Part shown: positions 35,297-44,155 of the stretch, piece after piece | How the letters are laid out: each line of letters begins with the position of its first letter | How positions within the stretch are numbered: the stretch's first letter is position 1 | NCBI GenBank assembly: GCA_017442785.1 | Contig: JAFRZB010000042.1 | Span: 1-64,000, forward strand | Origin: Bacillota bacterium | GTDB taxonomy: Bacteria > Bacillota > Clostridia > Peptostreptococcales > Anaerovoracaceae | Direction: 5' to 3' | Length of the DNA: 64,000 nt | Translations under genes and position numbers: made by a program | Notes under the pieces: generated by a model | Seen by the model: only the letters and a program-made list of their open reading frames with translations | Database searches by the model: none | What the model was told of the DNA's origin: nothing

Positions 35297-36877
35297 CTAA
35301 GAGCGGGCCATCTCGCTCCTGCCTCTTTCCACGTCTGTCTCCGGCGTGTATATGGTCTTTCTGTTCTGATAGCCTCTTATGTATTCCAGGGTCATCAGGG
35401 AGAAGAGTATGCGGAAGGACGTCATCGGGTCGTCAATGTCCTCGGCGCATATGGTCCTTATCTTGTCCAGCCTGTACATGAGGGTGTTCCTGTGCAGACC
35501 GAACTGAGCCGCGGTCCTTGTGGTGTTCCTGCCGTTGAGAAGGTAGGCCTTGAGAAGCTCCGAGTTGTTCGTCCCGTGCCTGTCGTCGTAGTAGCGAAGA
35601 GAGATGGTGCCGGGGCTGCAGAGCTTTATGTAGTCTCCGTGGTACTCCTTGCGCACCGCGTTGAAGCATATGTCTATCACGGTGTACATTGCGTATTCCT
35701 CCGCGCGGAAGACCCTGCGGCTCCTGTCCGGGCAGAAGGTCCTGGCAAAGGTGAGGCTCTTTGCAGCCTTCTCGTAGTCAGCGTGTATGGAGAGGAGGTT
35801 GCGCGTCATGCTGTTGACGCAGGCGTAGAGGTGGTATTCCTCCACGAAGCGCTGCAGCGAGTCCTCGCTGAAGTCGAAATTGGCGGAGTATTTCTCCTGC
35901 TGCACCAGAGCCACAAGCTTGTTGTCGTACTGCAGGGGGAAGGCTCCGGGGTATATTGCCGTTATCATGAGCATTGCCTCCGCCGACACCTTCTCCGATA
36001 TGTCCTCGGACTCCAGCAGCACCATGAAGAACTGCCCGGTCAGGGAGTTCGTTATGAGGCGCAGCCTGTCGTTCAGCATCTCCTGGTCGTTCACCTTGCC
36101 CTCTATAAGGTCCAGTATAAGCGTGGAGAAGCGCGAGTCCGCCACGGATCTGTCCGAATAGCTTATCCTGAGGAAGTCTGTCATGCTGGATGCCAGTTCC
36201 TCCAGAAGGTCCGAATTGAATCTGTCCCTGGAGTTCTTGCGCATAATGACGAGGAGGTAGCCCGCCACGCGTCCGTCGTACTCAAGGGGCTTGAGCCTTG
36301 TGACCCAGCCTCCGGACCAATCCTGCCATTCGTCCTTGAGCTGCGCCGCGTGCTCCGGGCGGAGGCTGCCGCCCTGCACCAGGTAGGAGAACTCCTCGCA
36401 GTTTATGGCCCTGAAGCAGGATATTACCCTCAGTCTTCCGGAGAGGTAGATGCAGTCCGCCTTCATCGCCCTGGCGGCGCCCTCCATCATGGGGTCCGCC
36501 ACGGATGCCGAGCTTCGAAGGTGCCGCCTCAGGGAGGTTATCCTGCTGTATTCGTCCGCAAGCTCGCTCAGCGAATTTATTATCGGTATAACGGACAGAT
36601 CGGTTATTATTATATGGTAGTTCCTGGACTCCAGATAGAAGTCCATGACGCTGTCGCCGTCCGTCACCACCACCGTGTAGACCTTGTCCTTTTCCGTCTC
36701 CGCACGCGAGGCGGAGTAGAGATCCTTTGCCCTTGCTATGTGCAGGTAGTCCTCCTGAAGGCCCTCGCCTTCTGCGCCGAGGATGCGGAAATAATTGAAC
36801 TCATCGATCCTTTCGGGCATGTTGTCGGTAAGGATGTGTCCCTCCAGACAGGCGCTTAATATGCTTGTCTTAAACAT
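35297..36877 (-). CDS. PucR-family transcriptional regulator
   Basis: 526-residue activator-type regulator. The C-terminal HTH_30 domain is clear: YLLNGRNTTRTAAQFGLHRN followed by TLMYRLDKI, preceded by a GGDEF-like/CdaR region and an N-terminal sensing region of about 300 residues. The start is set at the ATG encoding MFKTSIL (aaagg just upstream); the frame stays open for 54 more codons upstream but these overlap the promoter region. It is divergent from the peptide-type ABC operon at 37091, which is its likely target. PucR members respond to metabolites in purine, amino-acid or sugar-acid use; the ligand here is unknown. Confidence 0.9.
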   Translation of the reverse strand: MFKTSILSACLEGHILTDNMPERIDEFNYFRILGAEGEGLQEDYLHIARAKDLYSASRAETEKDKVYTVVVTDGDSVMDFYLESRNYHIIITDLSVIPIINSLSELADEYSRITSLRRHLRSSASVADPMMEGAARAMKADCIYLSGRLRVISCFRAINCEEFSYLVQGGSLRPEHAAQLKDEWQDWSGGWVTRLKPLEYDGRVAGYLLVIMRKNSRDRFNSDLLEELASSMTDFLRISYSDRSVADSRFSTLILDLIEGKVNDQEMLNDRLRLITNSLTGQFFMVLLESEDISEKVSAEAMLMITAIYPGAFPLQYDNKLVALVQQEKYSANFDFSEDSLQRFVEEYHLYACVNSMTRNLLSIHADYEKAAKSLTFARTFCPDRSRRVFRAEEYAMYTVIDICFNAVRKEYHGDYIKLCSPGTISLRYYDDRHGTNNSELLKAYLLNGRNTTRTAAQFGLHRNTLMYRLDKIRTICAEDIDDPMTSFRILFSLMTLEYIRGYQNRKTIYTPETDVERGRSEMARS

Positions 36878-36937
36878 TTTGGTCCTTTCCGTGCGTTTGG
36901 ATGTACCAAACAGTAAATTTGCACATTTTCGATAATT

Positions 36938-37036
36938 ATTATACCTCATTATTGTGCACTTTGCCCAATCAATGTTAGACAAATATTTAACGAAGTGTCT
37001 GCAAAACGCGCACAATGCCGCGCGCTGTGTTAAAAT
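36938..37036. promoter_or_regulatory. Divergent promoter region with inverted repeat ATTGTGC/GCACAAT
   Basis: The pucR -10 TATAAT is at 36938-36943 (minus) and the ABC-operon -10 TAAAAT at 37031-37036 (plus). ATTGTGC at 36951-36957 lies in the pucR spacer and its inverse GCACAAT at 37010-37016 lies at the expected -35 of the ABC operon. A degenerate third copy (tttgcacatt) is at 36918-36927. These are candidate sites for the PucR protein; the ABC promoter has no good -35, consistent with activator dependence. Confidence 0.45.
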
Positions 37037-37090
37037 CAATTAGTAAACCGTATCATGTTAAGTGTTTTTTAAAACATCAGGAGGATCTAC

Positions 37091-38707
37091 ATGAAGAAGG
37101 TAATAGCTATTCTCCTCGTGCTGCTGATGGTTTTCGGACTTGCAGCATGCGGAGGCGGCGGAAACACCAACGGCAATAACGCCAATGCGGTAGTAGGCAA
37201 GGATCTCCCCGAGATCAACCTGCTCGTAATGCCGTCACACAGTGCATACGCCACACTTATCCAGCAGCAGTGGGATGCACTCGGCAAGGCTGCCGGCATC
37301 AACATCAAGGTAAACATCGACATCAACCAGAACGAGTTCTACAACCGTATCCAGGATGACAAAGATGCTACCATGTGCTGGATCGTAAACAACTCCAACC
37401 CGAATCCGTATGAGCAGCTGAAGTTCTACGACAGCCGCTTCACACCGGCACAGCTCCGCGGAGGCCCGCGCTGGACATACTCCGACAAGGATAAGGTCTA
37501 TGGTCTCTTCGACAAGATCACATCCGAGCCTGTGATGGAGAAGTCCACCCCGACCTACAAAGAGCTCGTCGGCATCATGAACGAAGAGGTCCCGTCAATT
37601 CCTATCTATGTTCCTGACAGACTTGCTTACAGCGTCAAGGAACTGACAGGCATCGGACTTACCGAGGTCGGTGACATCAACTTCGCGAAGAGCTCCTTCT
37701 CTACTACACCCGAAGGCAAGAAGGTCCTTCGTGTAGCTACCAAGGGAGACCCCACCAGCCTTATGCACGCTCTGGTCACTGTAGCCAGCTTCAACACCCC
37801 GGCTCAGCAGATCATGATGGATCGTCTGTTCGACTATGACGGAGAAACCGGTACCTACGTTCCGATGCTCGCTACCAAGGCCGAGCAGATCGACGAGGCA
37901 GGACTCCGCTACAGGTTCACTCTCCGCGACGACGTCAAGTCCTGGAACGGAGACAAGTTCACCGCAAGCGACGTTCTCTACAGCATTAAGGCTGTCGTTG
38001 ACGCCGGACAGCAGGCAAGATACTTCGACAACTTCGATGTAGCCAATTGCGTAGTCGAGAGCGAGACCTCTTTCGTCCTTGCTCTTAAGAAGCCGGATCC
38101 GTTCATCCTCACAACACTCTCCAACATCCCCTACGGCATGATGGTAGAAGCTTCCGTCACTGCCGGCGGCGGACTTGAGAACATGACAGGAAACGGCGGA
38201 AAGATGCCGAACTGCTACACCGGTCCCTACAAGCCCGTTAAGTGGGAAGAGGGTTCCCAGGTAGTATTCGAGAAGAATGCCGATTACTGGGGCGGCGAGC
38301 CGTACTTCGATGAGATCGTTCTCATCAGCATCAAGGATGCTACTGCTCGTGTAGAGGCTCTTGAGGGCGGCAGCGTTGATCTTGCTCTTGAACCCGCAGA
38401 GGACATGGTCCCCGCCATCAAGGGCAACAGCAAGCTCACCATACTCAGCAAGCCGACTACAAACCATCACACCCTGTTCCTCAACACCACCAAGGCTCCG
38501 TTCGACGACGTACACGTACGCAGAGCGCTCGCAATGGCACTGGATTATGAGAACAACATCGCTATGGCTCTGAACGGCTACGGAAAGCACTCCGACAGCA
38601 TCCTGCCGCTGGGCAACCCGATGTACTTCAAGCCCGACAAGTCTTACTACACCTATGATCTGAACGCAGCCGTAGAAGAGCTCAAGCTTTCCGGCTACTT
38701 CCAGTAG
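37091..38707 (+). CDS. Peptide-type substrate-binding lipoprotein with circularly permuted SBP_bac_5 domain
   Basis: Lipobox LAAC, acylated Cys at 20. The domain order is inverted relative to the family. Residues about 38-205 are what normally forms the C-terminal lobe: LPEINLLVMPSHSAY at the start, AAGINIKVNI, later a EEVPSIPIYVPDRLAYSV element that usually lies near the C-terminus. After a short linker (about 205-210), residues 211-538 are the usual N-terminal part: VLRVATKGDPTSLMHAL, FTLRDDVKSWNGDKFTASDV, NCYTGPYKPVKWEEG, and it ends at AVEELKLSGYFQ, where an ordinary protein would continue into LPEINL. AGGAGG at 37079-37084. Strongly AUC-biased. First gene of an operon with two permeases and two ATPases. 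Confidence 0.85.
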   Translation: MKKVIAILLVLLMVFGLAACGGGGNTNGNNANAVVGKDLPEINLLVMPSHSAYATLIQQQWDALGKAAGINIKVNIDINQNEFYNRIQDDKDATMCWIVNNSNPNPYEQLKFYDSRFTPAQLRGGPRWTYSDKDKVYGLFDKITSEPVMEKSTPTYKELVGIMNEEVPSIPIYVPDRLAYSVKELTGIGLTEVGDINFAKSSFSTTPEGKKVLRVATKGDPTSLMHALVTVASFNTPAQQIMMDRLFDYDGETGTYVPMLATKAEQIDEAGLRYRFTLRDDVKSWNGDKFTASDVLYSIKAVVDAGQQARYFDNFDVANCVVESETSFVLALKKPDPFILTTLSNIPYGMMVEASVTAGGGLENMTGNGGKMPNCYTGPYKPVKWEEGSQVVFEKNADYWGGEPYFDEIVLISIKDATARVEALEGGSVDLALEPAEDMVPAIKGNSKLTILSKPTTNHHTLFLNTTKAPFDDVHVRRALAMALDYENNIAMALNGYGKHSDSILPLGNPMYFKPDKSYYTYDLNAAVEELKLSGYFQ

Positions 38708-38743
38708 ATCGCAGAGTAAGTAAATATCGTTAGTTTTCGTTGC

Positions 38744-38767
38744 CCGGGGCGCTTTTCTGCGCCCCGG
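38744..38767 (+). terminator. Hairpin between binding protein and permease genes
   Basis: Perfect 9-bp stem ccggggcgc/gcgccccgg with loop ttttct, extended by ttg/caa outside a mismatch. No T run follows, so it may stabilise the upstream mRNA end rather than terminate. Confidence 0.65.
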
Positions 38768-38798
38768 ACAATGTGTATTATCCTTCAGGAGTATTCAT

Positions 38799-39815
38799 AT
38801 GGGCAGGTATATCATACGAAGACTGCTTTGGATGATCCCGGTAATACTGGGAGTTCTTCTGATAGTCTTTGCCCTCAGTGCCATAGCCCCGGGCGACCCC
38901 GTCGATTCCATAGTCGGCTTCGACGCCCCGGAAGAAGTAAGAGAGGCAAAGCGTCAGGAACTGGGTCTTAACGATCCGTTCATCATCAGATACGGCAGAT
39001 ACGTTGTGGGGGTCTTCACGAGGGGCGACTTCGGGACTTCCTACACGACCAAGCAGCCAGTGCTTGGAGAAATACTCTCGAGATTCCCGAACACTCTTAA
39101 ACTTACGTTTTTCGCAGTGCTCGTAGCTTTGATAATAGGAATACCGCTGGGTGTAGTTGCAGCGGTAAAACAATATTCAGCAATAGATAACGCGACAATG
39201 GTGTTCGCCTTGTTCGGCGTTTCTGTGCCCCAGTTCTGGTTTGCGTTGATGATGATGTACATCTTCGCGATAAGGCTCAACTGGCTGCCGCCGATCACGG
39301 CAAACAGCGGACCGGCGGGCTGGGTGCTTCCGGTTGCCATGATAGGCATAGCAAACGTCGGAATGATAGCAAGAACGACACGCTCCTCCATGCTGGAGGT
39401 AATAAGGCAGGACTACATCAGGACGGCGAGAGCCAAGGGACAGAAAGAGGGCAATGTAATATTCAAGCATGCTCTGCGCAACTCCCTCATCCCGGTAGTC
39501 GCTACTCTGGGCAACACGCTGGCATCCTCTCTGGGTGGTTCGGTAGTTGCCGAGTCCATATTCGCGGTAAACGGAGTAGGGCTCTACATGCTCAACTCCA
39601 TAGACAACCGCAACTGGCCGTCTGTTGCGGGCGGACTGCTCTTCCTTGCCATAGTGTTCAGCTTCGTAATGCTCTTCATAGACATTCTGTACACGATAAT
39701 AGACCCGAGGCTCAAGGACGAGTTCAACGCAAAGAACAAGATGGCTGCAAACCGCAGGGCTGCAAAGAAGCAGGCCCGTCTGGCCGCCAAGGCGGCAAGC
39801 GCGCAGGAGGTGTGA
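38799..39815 (+). CDS. Peptide ABC transporter permease, DppB type
   Basis: 338-residue channel subunit. Opens with MGRYIIRRLLWMIPVILGVLL and has six membrane segments; coupling loop DYIRTARAKGQKEGNVIFKHALRNSLIP. The C-terminus carries an extra basic tail (about 25 residues rich in Lys, Arg and Ala). Ribosome site aggag is 10 bases upstream. Confidence 0.95.
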   Translation: MGRYIIRRLLWMIPVILGVLLIVFALSAIAPGDPVDSIVGFDAPEEVREAKRQELGLNDPFIIRYGRYVVGVFTRGDFGTSYTTKQPVLGEILSRFPNTLKLTFFAVLVALIIGIPLGVVAAVKQYSAIDNATMVFALFGVSVPQFWFALMMMYIFAIRLNWLPPITANSGPAGWVLPVAMIGIANVGMIARTTRSSMLEVIRQDYIRTARAKGQKEGNVIFKHALRNSLIPVVATLGNTLASSLGGSVVAESIFAVNGVGLYMLNSIDNRNWPSVAGGLLFLAIVFSFVMLFIDILYTIIDPRLKDEFNAKNKMAANRRAAKKQARLAAKAASAQEV

Positions 39816-39816
39816 C

Positions 39817-40740
39817 ATGGCAAAACTATATACCCCTGCAATGGCAAAAATAGAGAGAAAGAAAGCCAAGGAATTAAAGAAAAACAAGGGCAAGGCGCTC
39901 AAGTCCTCCCCGACCAGAGAGGCCTGGAAGAGGCTCAAGAGAAACAAGCTGGCCATCGTCGGCATGATAGTTCTGATCCTGATAATAGTAGTCGCCATAA
40001 TCGGACCGCTGATCGCTCCGTACGACTATTCCGCTCCGGATTATGCTCACCGCCTTCAGACGCCCAGCAAGGACCATCTCCTCGGTACGGACAACACAGG
40101 CCGCGATATCCTCTCAAGGCTCATAATAGGTGCCAGGATATCGCTTCCGATAGGCTTCCTGTGCGTTATCGTGGCGTTCGCCATAGGCGGTACTTTGGGC
40201 GCTCTGGCAGCCTTCTACGGCGGCAAGGTGGACATGATAGTAATGCGTATACTGGATATCTTCCAGTCCATACCGCCCATGCTCATGGCCATAGCCGTAG
40301 TAGCCGTACTCGGCAAGGGCGTTCAGAACCTGGTCATCTCGATAGTTATCAGCTCGCTTCCGGCAAGAGCCCGTATAGTCCGTGCCTCGATACTTACGGT
40401 AAAGAGGAACGACTACATAGAGTCCGCAAGGGCCATGGGAGCCAGCAGCAAGAGACAGCTCATAAAGTACATGCTGCCTAATGCTCTCGGCCCCATACTT
40501 ACGAGCTTCACCTTCAGCGTAGCTACCGCAATACTGACCATCTCATCGCTGAGCTATCTGGGTCTTGGTATCTCCGAGCCCAGCCCCGAGTGGGGCGCCA
40601 TGCTCTCCCTGGGTAAGACTCTCATACGTACATATCCGCACGTACTGCTCTTCCCGGGCCTGGCGATAATGATCACAGTACTCGCGCTCAACCTCTTCGG
40701 CGACGGCATCAGAGATGCTCTCGACCCGAGACTTAAGTAA
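39817..40740 (+). CDS. Peptide ABC transporter permease, DppC type
   Basis: 307 residues, normal size, in contrast to the enlarged partner in the first peptide operon. A basic N-tail, membrane segment near 46-68, the LLGTDNTGRDILSRLI element, and coupling loop DYIESARAMGASS. One base after the previous stop; its ribosome site caggagg overlaps the end of the upstream gene. Confidence 0.95.
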   Translation: MAKLYTPAMAKIERKKAKELKKNKGKALKSSPTREAWKRLKRNKLAIVGMIVLILIIVVAIIGPLIAPYDYSAPDYAHRLQTPSKDHLLGTDNTGRDILSRLIIGARISLPIGFLCVIVAFAIGGTLGALAAFYGGKVDMIVMRILDIFQSIPPMLMAIAVVAVLGKGVQNLVISIVISSLPARARIVRASILTVKRNDYIESARAMGASSKRQLIKYMLPNALGPILTSFTFSVATAILTISSLSYLGLGISEPSPEWGAMLSLGKTLIRTYPHVLLFPGLAIMITVLALNLFGDGIRDALDPRLK

Positions 40741-40751
40741 AGGAGGGAATT

Positions 40752-41891
40752 ATGACAGACAATAACGTGATAGTTCCCGAAATGGTTCCGGAACCCAAGG
40801 CAAAGACTCCGGTGCTTGAGCTTAAGAACCTTGTAGTCCATTACGAGACTCAGGAAGGCGTTGCGGAAGCCGTCAACAATGTTAGCTTTACCGTAAACGA
40901 ATCCGAGACCATAGGACTGGTAGGCGAGACCGGCGCAGGCAAGACCACCATAGCCCTTACCACGATGGGGCTCCTGCCCGATGCAGGCCACGTCATACAG
41001 GGCGAGGTGCTTCTTGACGGAGTCAACATCGCGTCCACGGCAAGGAAGAAGCGCGAGAAGAAGAAGCACAACAAGAAGATGCGCAATCTGCGCGGCGGCA
41101 CCATGGGCATGATCTTCCAGGATCCCATGTCCGCGCTCAACCCGGTGCACTACGTAGGCGACCAGATCGCCGAGGTAGTAAGCCTGCATAATCCCGTCAG
41201 CAAGGCCGAGGCAAAGGCTCGCGCCATAGAGATGATGGAGACCGTAGGAATACCGGGCAACCGCTACAGCGAGTATCCGCATCAGTTCTCCGGCGGCATG
41301 AAGCAGCGCATAGTAATAGCAATGGCTCTTGCCTGCAACCCCAGGCTGCTGATAGCAGACGAGCCCACAACCGCCCTTGACGTTACAATACAGGCGCAGG
41401 TGCTGGACCTGATGAGAAAGCTTCAGGATCAGTTCCATACCGCTACGATAATGATAACCCACGACCTGGGCGTAGTTGCCGAGACCTGCGACAAGGTTGC
41501 CGTAATATACGCCGGCGAGGTAGTGGAATACGGAGATCTGGAAGCCATTTTCGAGCATACCAGCCATCCATACACCAAGGCTCTGTTCGAGGCTCTTCCG
41601 AGCCTCGACACCGATGTGGACAGACTGCGCTCCATAGAAGGACTCGTGTCGGATCCGATGGATCTTCCATCGTACTGCTCCTTCTGCGACAGATGCCCGG
41701 AAAAGACGGACGACTGCAGGAAAATAGACCCGATAACCAAGGAGATAGCTCCCGGACATCTCGTAAAGTGCATACACTTCATGACCCCGGAAGAGATCGA
41801 ATCGCTTAAGAATCCCCCGGTAGCAGATGCCACCGACATCTCTGACAAGATAATGGAGCCGGAGGAGAAAGGAGAGGCCGCCGATGAGTGA
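40752..41891 (+). CDS. Peptide ABC transporter ATP-binding protein, DppD type
   Basis: 379 residues. Walker [10 protein letters not shown]-loop [11 protein letters not shown], signature FSGGMKQR, Walker [14 protein letters not shown]-loop THDLG. The C-terminal region has four Cys ([15 protein letters not shown]), the spacing seen in DppD/DppF proteins that bind an iron-sulfur cluster. N- and C-terminal extensions of about 20-30 acidic residues are extra. Overlaps the next gene by 8 bases. Confidence 0.95.
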   Translation: MTDNNVIVPEMVPEPKAKTPVLELKNLVVHYETQEGVAEAVNNVSFTVNESETIGLVGETGAGKTTIALTTMGLLPDAGHVIQGEVLLDGVNIASTARKKREKKKHNKKMRNLRGGTMGMIFQDPMSALNPVHYVGDQIAEVVSLHNPVSKAEAKARAIEMMETVGIPGNRYSEYPHQFSGGMKQRIVIAMALACNPRLLIADEPTTALDVTIQAQVLDLMRKLQDQFHTATIMITHDLGVVAETCDKVAVIYAGEVVEYGDLEAIFEHTSHPYTKALFEALPSLDTDVDRLRSIEGLVSDPMDLPSYCSFCDRCPEKTDDCRKIDPITKEIAPGHLVKCIHFMTPEEIESLKNPPVADATDISDKIMEPEEKGEAADE

Positions 41892-42849
41892 TGCTCTTCT
41901 TCAGGTAGAAAACCTTAAAAAGTACTTCATGGTCCCGGACGGAATGCTCCACGCCGTTGACGACGTGAGCTTTACCCTGGACATAGGTGAGACCCTCGGC
42001 GTAGTAGGTGAGTCCGGATGCGGCAAGTCCACGCTCGGAAAGACCATACTTCAGCTGATCGGACCCACGAGCGGCAAGATCATATTCGACGGAGAGGACA
42101 TCTCCAGGGTGGACAGCAAGAAATTCGTAGAGCTGCGTCCCAAGATGCAGATGATCTTCCAGGATCCGCTGTCCTCCCTCAACCCGCGCATGAGCGTCAG
42201 CCAGCAGATAGCCGAGCCTCTGCTCATCCACAAGGTCTGCCCGGACAAGGAAACTCTTAACAAGAGAGTGCTTGAGCTGATGGATACCGTAGGTCTTGCG
42301 AGGCGTTATTCGGATACCTACCCGCACGAGCTGGACGGCGGACGCCGCCAGAGGATAGGCATCGCGAGAGCTCTTGCTCTTGAGCCTAAGATGATCATCT
42401 GCGACGAGCCTGTATCTGCTCTGGACGTGCTTATCCAGGCGCAGATACTGAACCTGCTGCAGGATCTTCAGAAGGAAAAGGGCATGGCCTACATGTTCAT
42501 AACCCACGACCTTTCCGTTGTAAAGCACATTTCGGACCACATAAGCGTAATGTACCTTGGCCAGATGATAGAGAAGGCTCCCACAAAGGAGCTGTTCAGC
42601 CACACCTGGCATCCGTACACCAAGGCGCTGCTCTCCGCTATTCCTATTCCGTCTCTTAAGAACAGGAAGCAGAGAGAGCTGCTGAAGGGCGAGCTTACGA
42701 GCCCGATCAACCCGCCCGATGCCTGCCGTTTCGCTCCGCGCTGCAACTACGCATGCGAGGAGTGCTTCAAGGGCACGCCCAAGCTGGAGGAGCTCTCCAA
42801 GGACCACTTCGTTGCATGCAAGCGCGTCCGCGAGCTCAACGGACTGTAA
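41884..42849 (+). CDS. Peptide ABC transporter ATP-binding protein, DppF type
   Basis: 321 residues. Walker A GESGCGKS, Q-loop IFQDPLSSLNP, Walker B MIICDEPVSALD, H-loop THDLS, and C-terminal Cys set (CRFAPRCNYACEEC). The signature reads LDGGRRQR in place of LSGGQRQR, a change also common in related clostridial DppF proteins, which may mark one ATP site as weak. Last transporter gene, followed by a terminator. Confidence 0.95.
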   Translation: MSDALLQVENLKKYFMVPDGMLHAVDDVSFTLDIGETLGVVGESGCGKSTLGKTILQLIGPTSGKIIFDGEDISRVDSKKFVELRPKMQMIFQDPLSSLNPRMSVSQQIAEPLLIHKVCPDKETLNKRVLELMDTVGLARRYSDTYPHELDGGRRQRIGIARALALEPKMIICDEPVSALDVLIQAQILNLLQDLQKEKGMAYMFITHDLSVVKHISDHISVMYLGQMIEKAPTKELFSHTWHPYTKALLSAIPIPSLKNRKQRELLKGELTSPINPPDACRFAPRCNYACEECFKGTPKLEELSKDHFVACKRVRELNGL

Positions 42850-42872
42850 GTCACAGGAAACAATATGCGCCG

Positions 42873-42909
42873 CAGCCGGAGACACGACATCTCCGGCTGT
42901 GTTTTTTTT
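42873..42909 (+). terminator. Terminator after the second peptide ABC operon
   Basis: Perfect 10-bp stem cagccggaga/tctccggctg with loop cacgaca, followed by tg and eight T. Confidence 0.9.
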
Positions 42910-42943
42910 GTTAAAATAAATACTTTTGGAAAAGCATATAGTG

Positions 42944-42949
42944 TATAAT
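42944..42949 (+). promoter_or_regulatory. -10 box of the capA-like gene
   Basis: TATAAT about 37 bp before the ATG; the -35 (TACTTT at 42921-42926) is weak. Confidence 0.45.
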
Positions 42950-42985
42950 ATTATCATCAACAGATGAAGACCCGGAGGTGATACT

Positions 42986-44125
42986 ATGTCCGAAAAGATA
43001 AGCATTTGCTGTGTGGGAGACCTGATCCTGGATGAACCCGGCCCTGCAGAGCCGTATTTTGAAGGCAGCAGGGACGTTTTGCGGGCGCAGGACGTAATGA
43101 TAGGCCATGTTGAGACACCGCACACCACAAAGGACAGGACAGAGCCGTCGTGCATAGACATTCAGGCTCCGCCTTCGCCTCCGAAGCACCTGGAGTGCCT
43201 TCCGAAGGTAGGCTTTAACGTAGTCACCACCGCGGGCAATCATTCCTACGACTGCGGGCCCAACGGCATATTGGACACCATAGCAAAGCTGGACGAGATA
43301 GGCCTTGCGCACTGCGGCACCGGAAAGAACATAGAGGACGCCAAGAAGCCTGTCTTCATAGAAAAGAAAGGCATAAAGGTGGGCGTCATCTCAATCAACG
43401 CCACCGGCCCCAAGCTGGGCTGGGCGATGTCCCAAAAGCCCGGTGCAAACTATGTTAAGGTGGAGACCGCCTACATTCCCAAGTTCGACATGCCGGGATG
43501 CCCGTGCAGGACGGATACCTACCTTCTGCCAGACGCCAAAAAGCAGCTGGCTGAGGAGGTAAGGGATCTTAAGAGCAAGTGCGACATAGCCGTCGTAGTG
43601 TTCCATAAGGGCAACGGAGGAGACATCCCCAGGCTTGACGACTACGAGCAGGAGATGTGCTACCTGTGCATAGACGCGGGAGCGGACATAATATTCGGTG
43701 TGCACCATCACATCCTCAAGGGCGTGGAATACTACAAGGGAAAGCCTATATACCACGGCCTTGGGAATTACGTGTGCTTCACCTACGCCATGACCTCCGG
43801 CTACAACGACACGCCGGAGATGGTGGCTTATCTTAAGGAGCGCGCGAGGCAGGGACGCGGAGGCGGCCACTACAAGGTGGACTTCTATCCCTGGTCCGAA
43901 AAGTCCCGCCTTACGATAATTGCAAAGGTATTGGCTGATAAAAACGGCGTCCTTGAGTGCGGCTTCATACCCGCGTTCATAGAGGACAGCGGTAATGTGG
44001 TAATAAAGGACCGTGAGAACGGCGGACAGGACGTCCTGGACTTCATGAGGGCTCAGACCGACGGCGCAGGCCTCGGCGTAAAGCTCGAATGGTCCGATGA
44101 CGGAAGCTTCGTGCGTATGCTGTAG
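42986..44125 (+). CDS. CapA-family metallophosphatase
   Basis: 379 residues of the CapA/PgsA calcineurin-like phosphoesterase fold. Metal-site motifs: VGDLILDE at the start, GHVETP, TTAGNHSYDCG, and VHHHILKGVEYY. CapA members take part in poly-gamma-glutamate export, but many, like this one, have no signal or membrane anchor and lie outside capBC operons, so their role is unknown. It has its own promoter and ribosome site (ggaggtg) and is followed by the FAD enzyme 30 bases later. Confidence 0.88.
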   Translation: MSEKISICCVGDLILDEPGPAEPYFEGSRDVLRAQDVMIGHVETPHTTKDRTEPSCIDIQAPPSPPKHLECLPKVGFNVVTTAGNHSYDCGPNGILDTIAKLDEIGLAHCGTGKNIEDAKKPVFIEKKGIKVGVISINATGPKLGWAMSQKPGANYVKVETAYIPKFDMPGCPCRTDTYLLPDAKKQLAEEVRDLKSKCDIAVVVFHKGNGGDIPRLDDYEQEMCYLCIDAGADIIFGVHHHILKGVEYYKGKPIYHGLGNYVCFTYAMTSGYNDTPEMVAYLKERARQGRGGGHYKVDFYPWSEKSRLTIIAKVLADKNGVLECGFIPAFIEDSGNVVIKDRENGGQDVLDFMRAQTDGAGLGVKLEWSDDGSFVRML

Positions 44126-44155
44126 AGTACAATGCTGTCGAGGAGGAGTGGAACG

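Noticed and set aside
35297..37039. PucR protein with 54 additional N-terminal residues
   Set aside because: The extension would overlap the divergent promoter region and has no ribosome site; the ATG at 36877 fits the family start.
37091..38707. Binding protein as a fusion of two degraded gene copies
   Set aside because: Each family segment occurs once, in full, with one clean junction and no frameshift; circular permutation explains this better.
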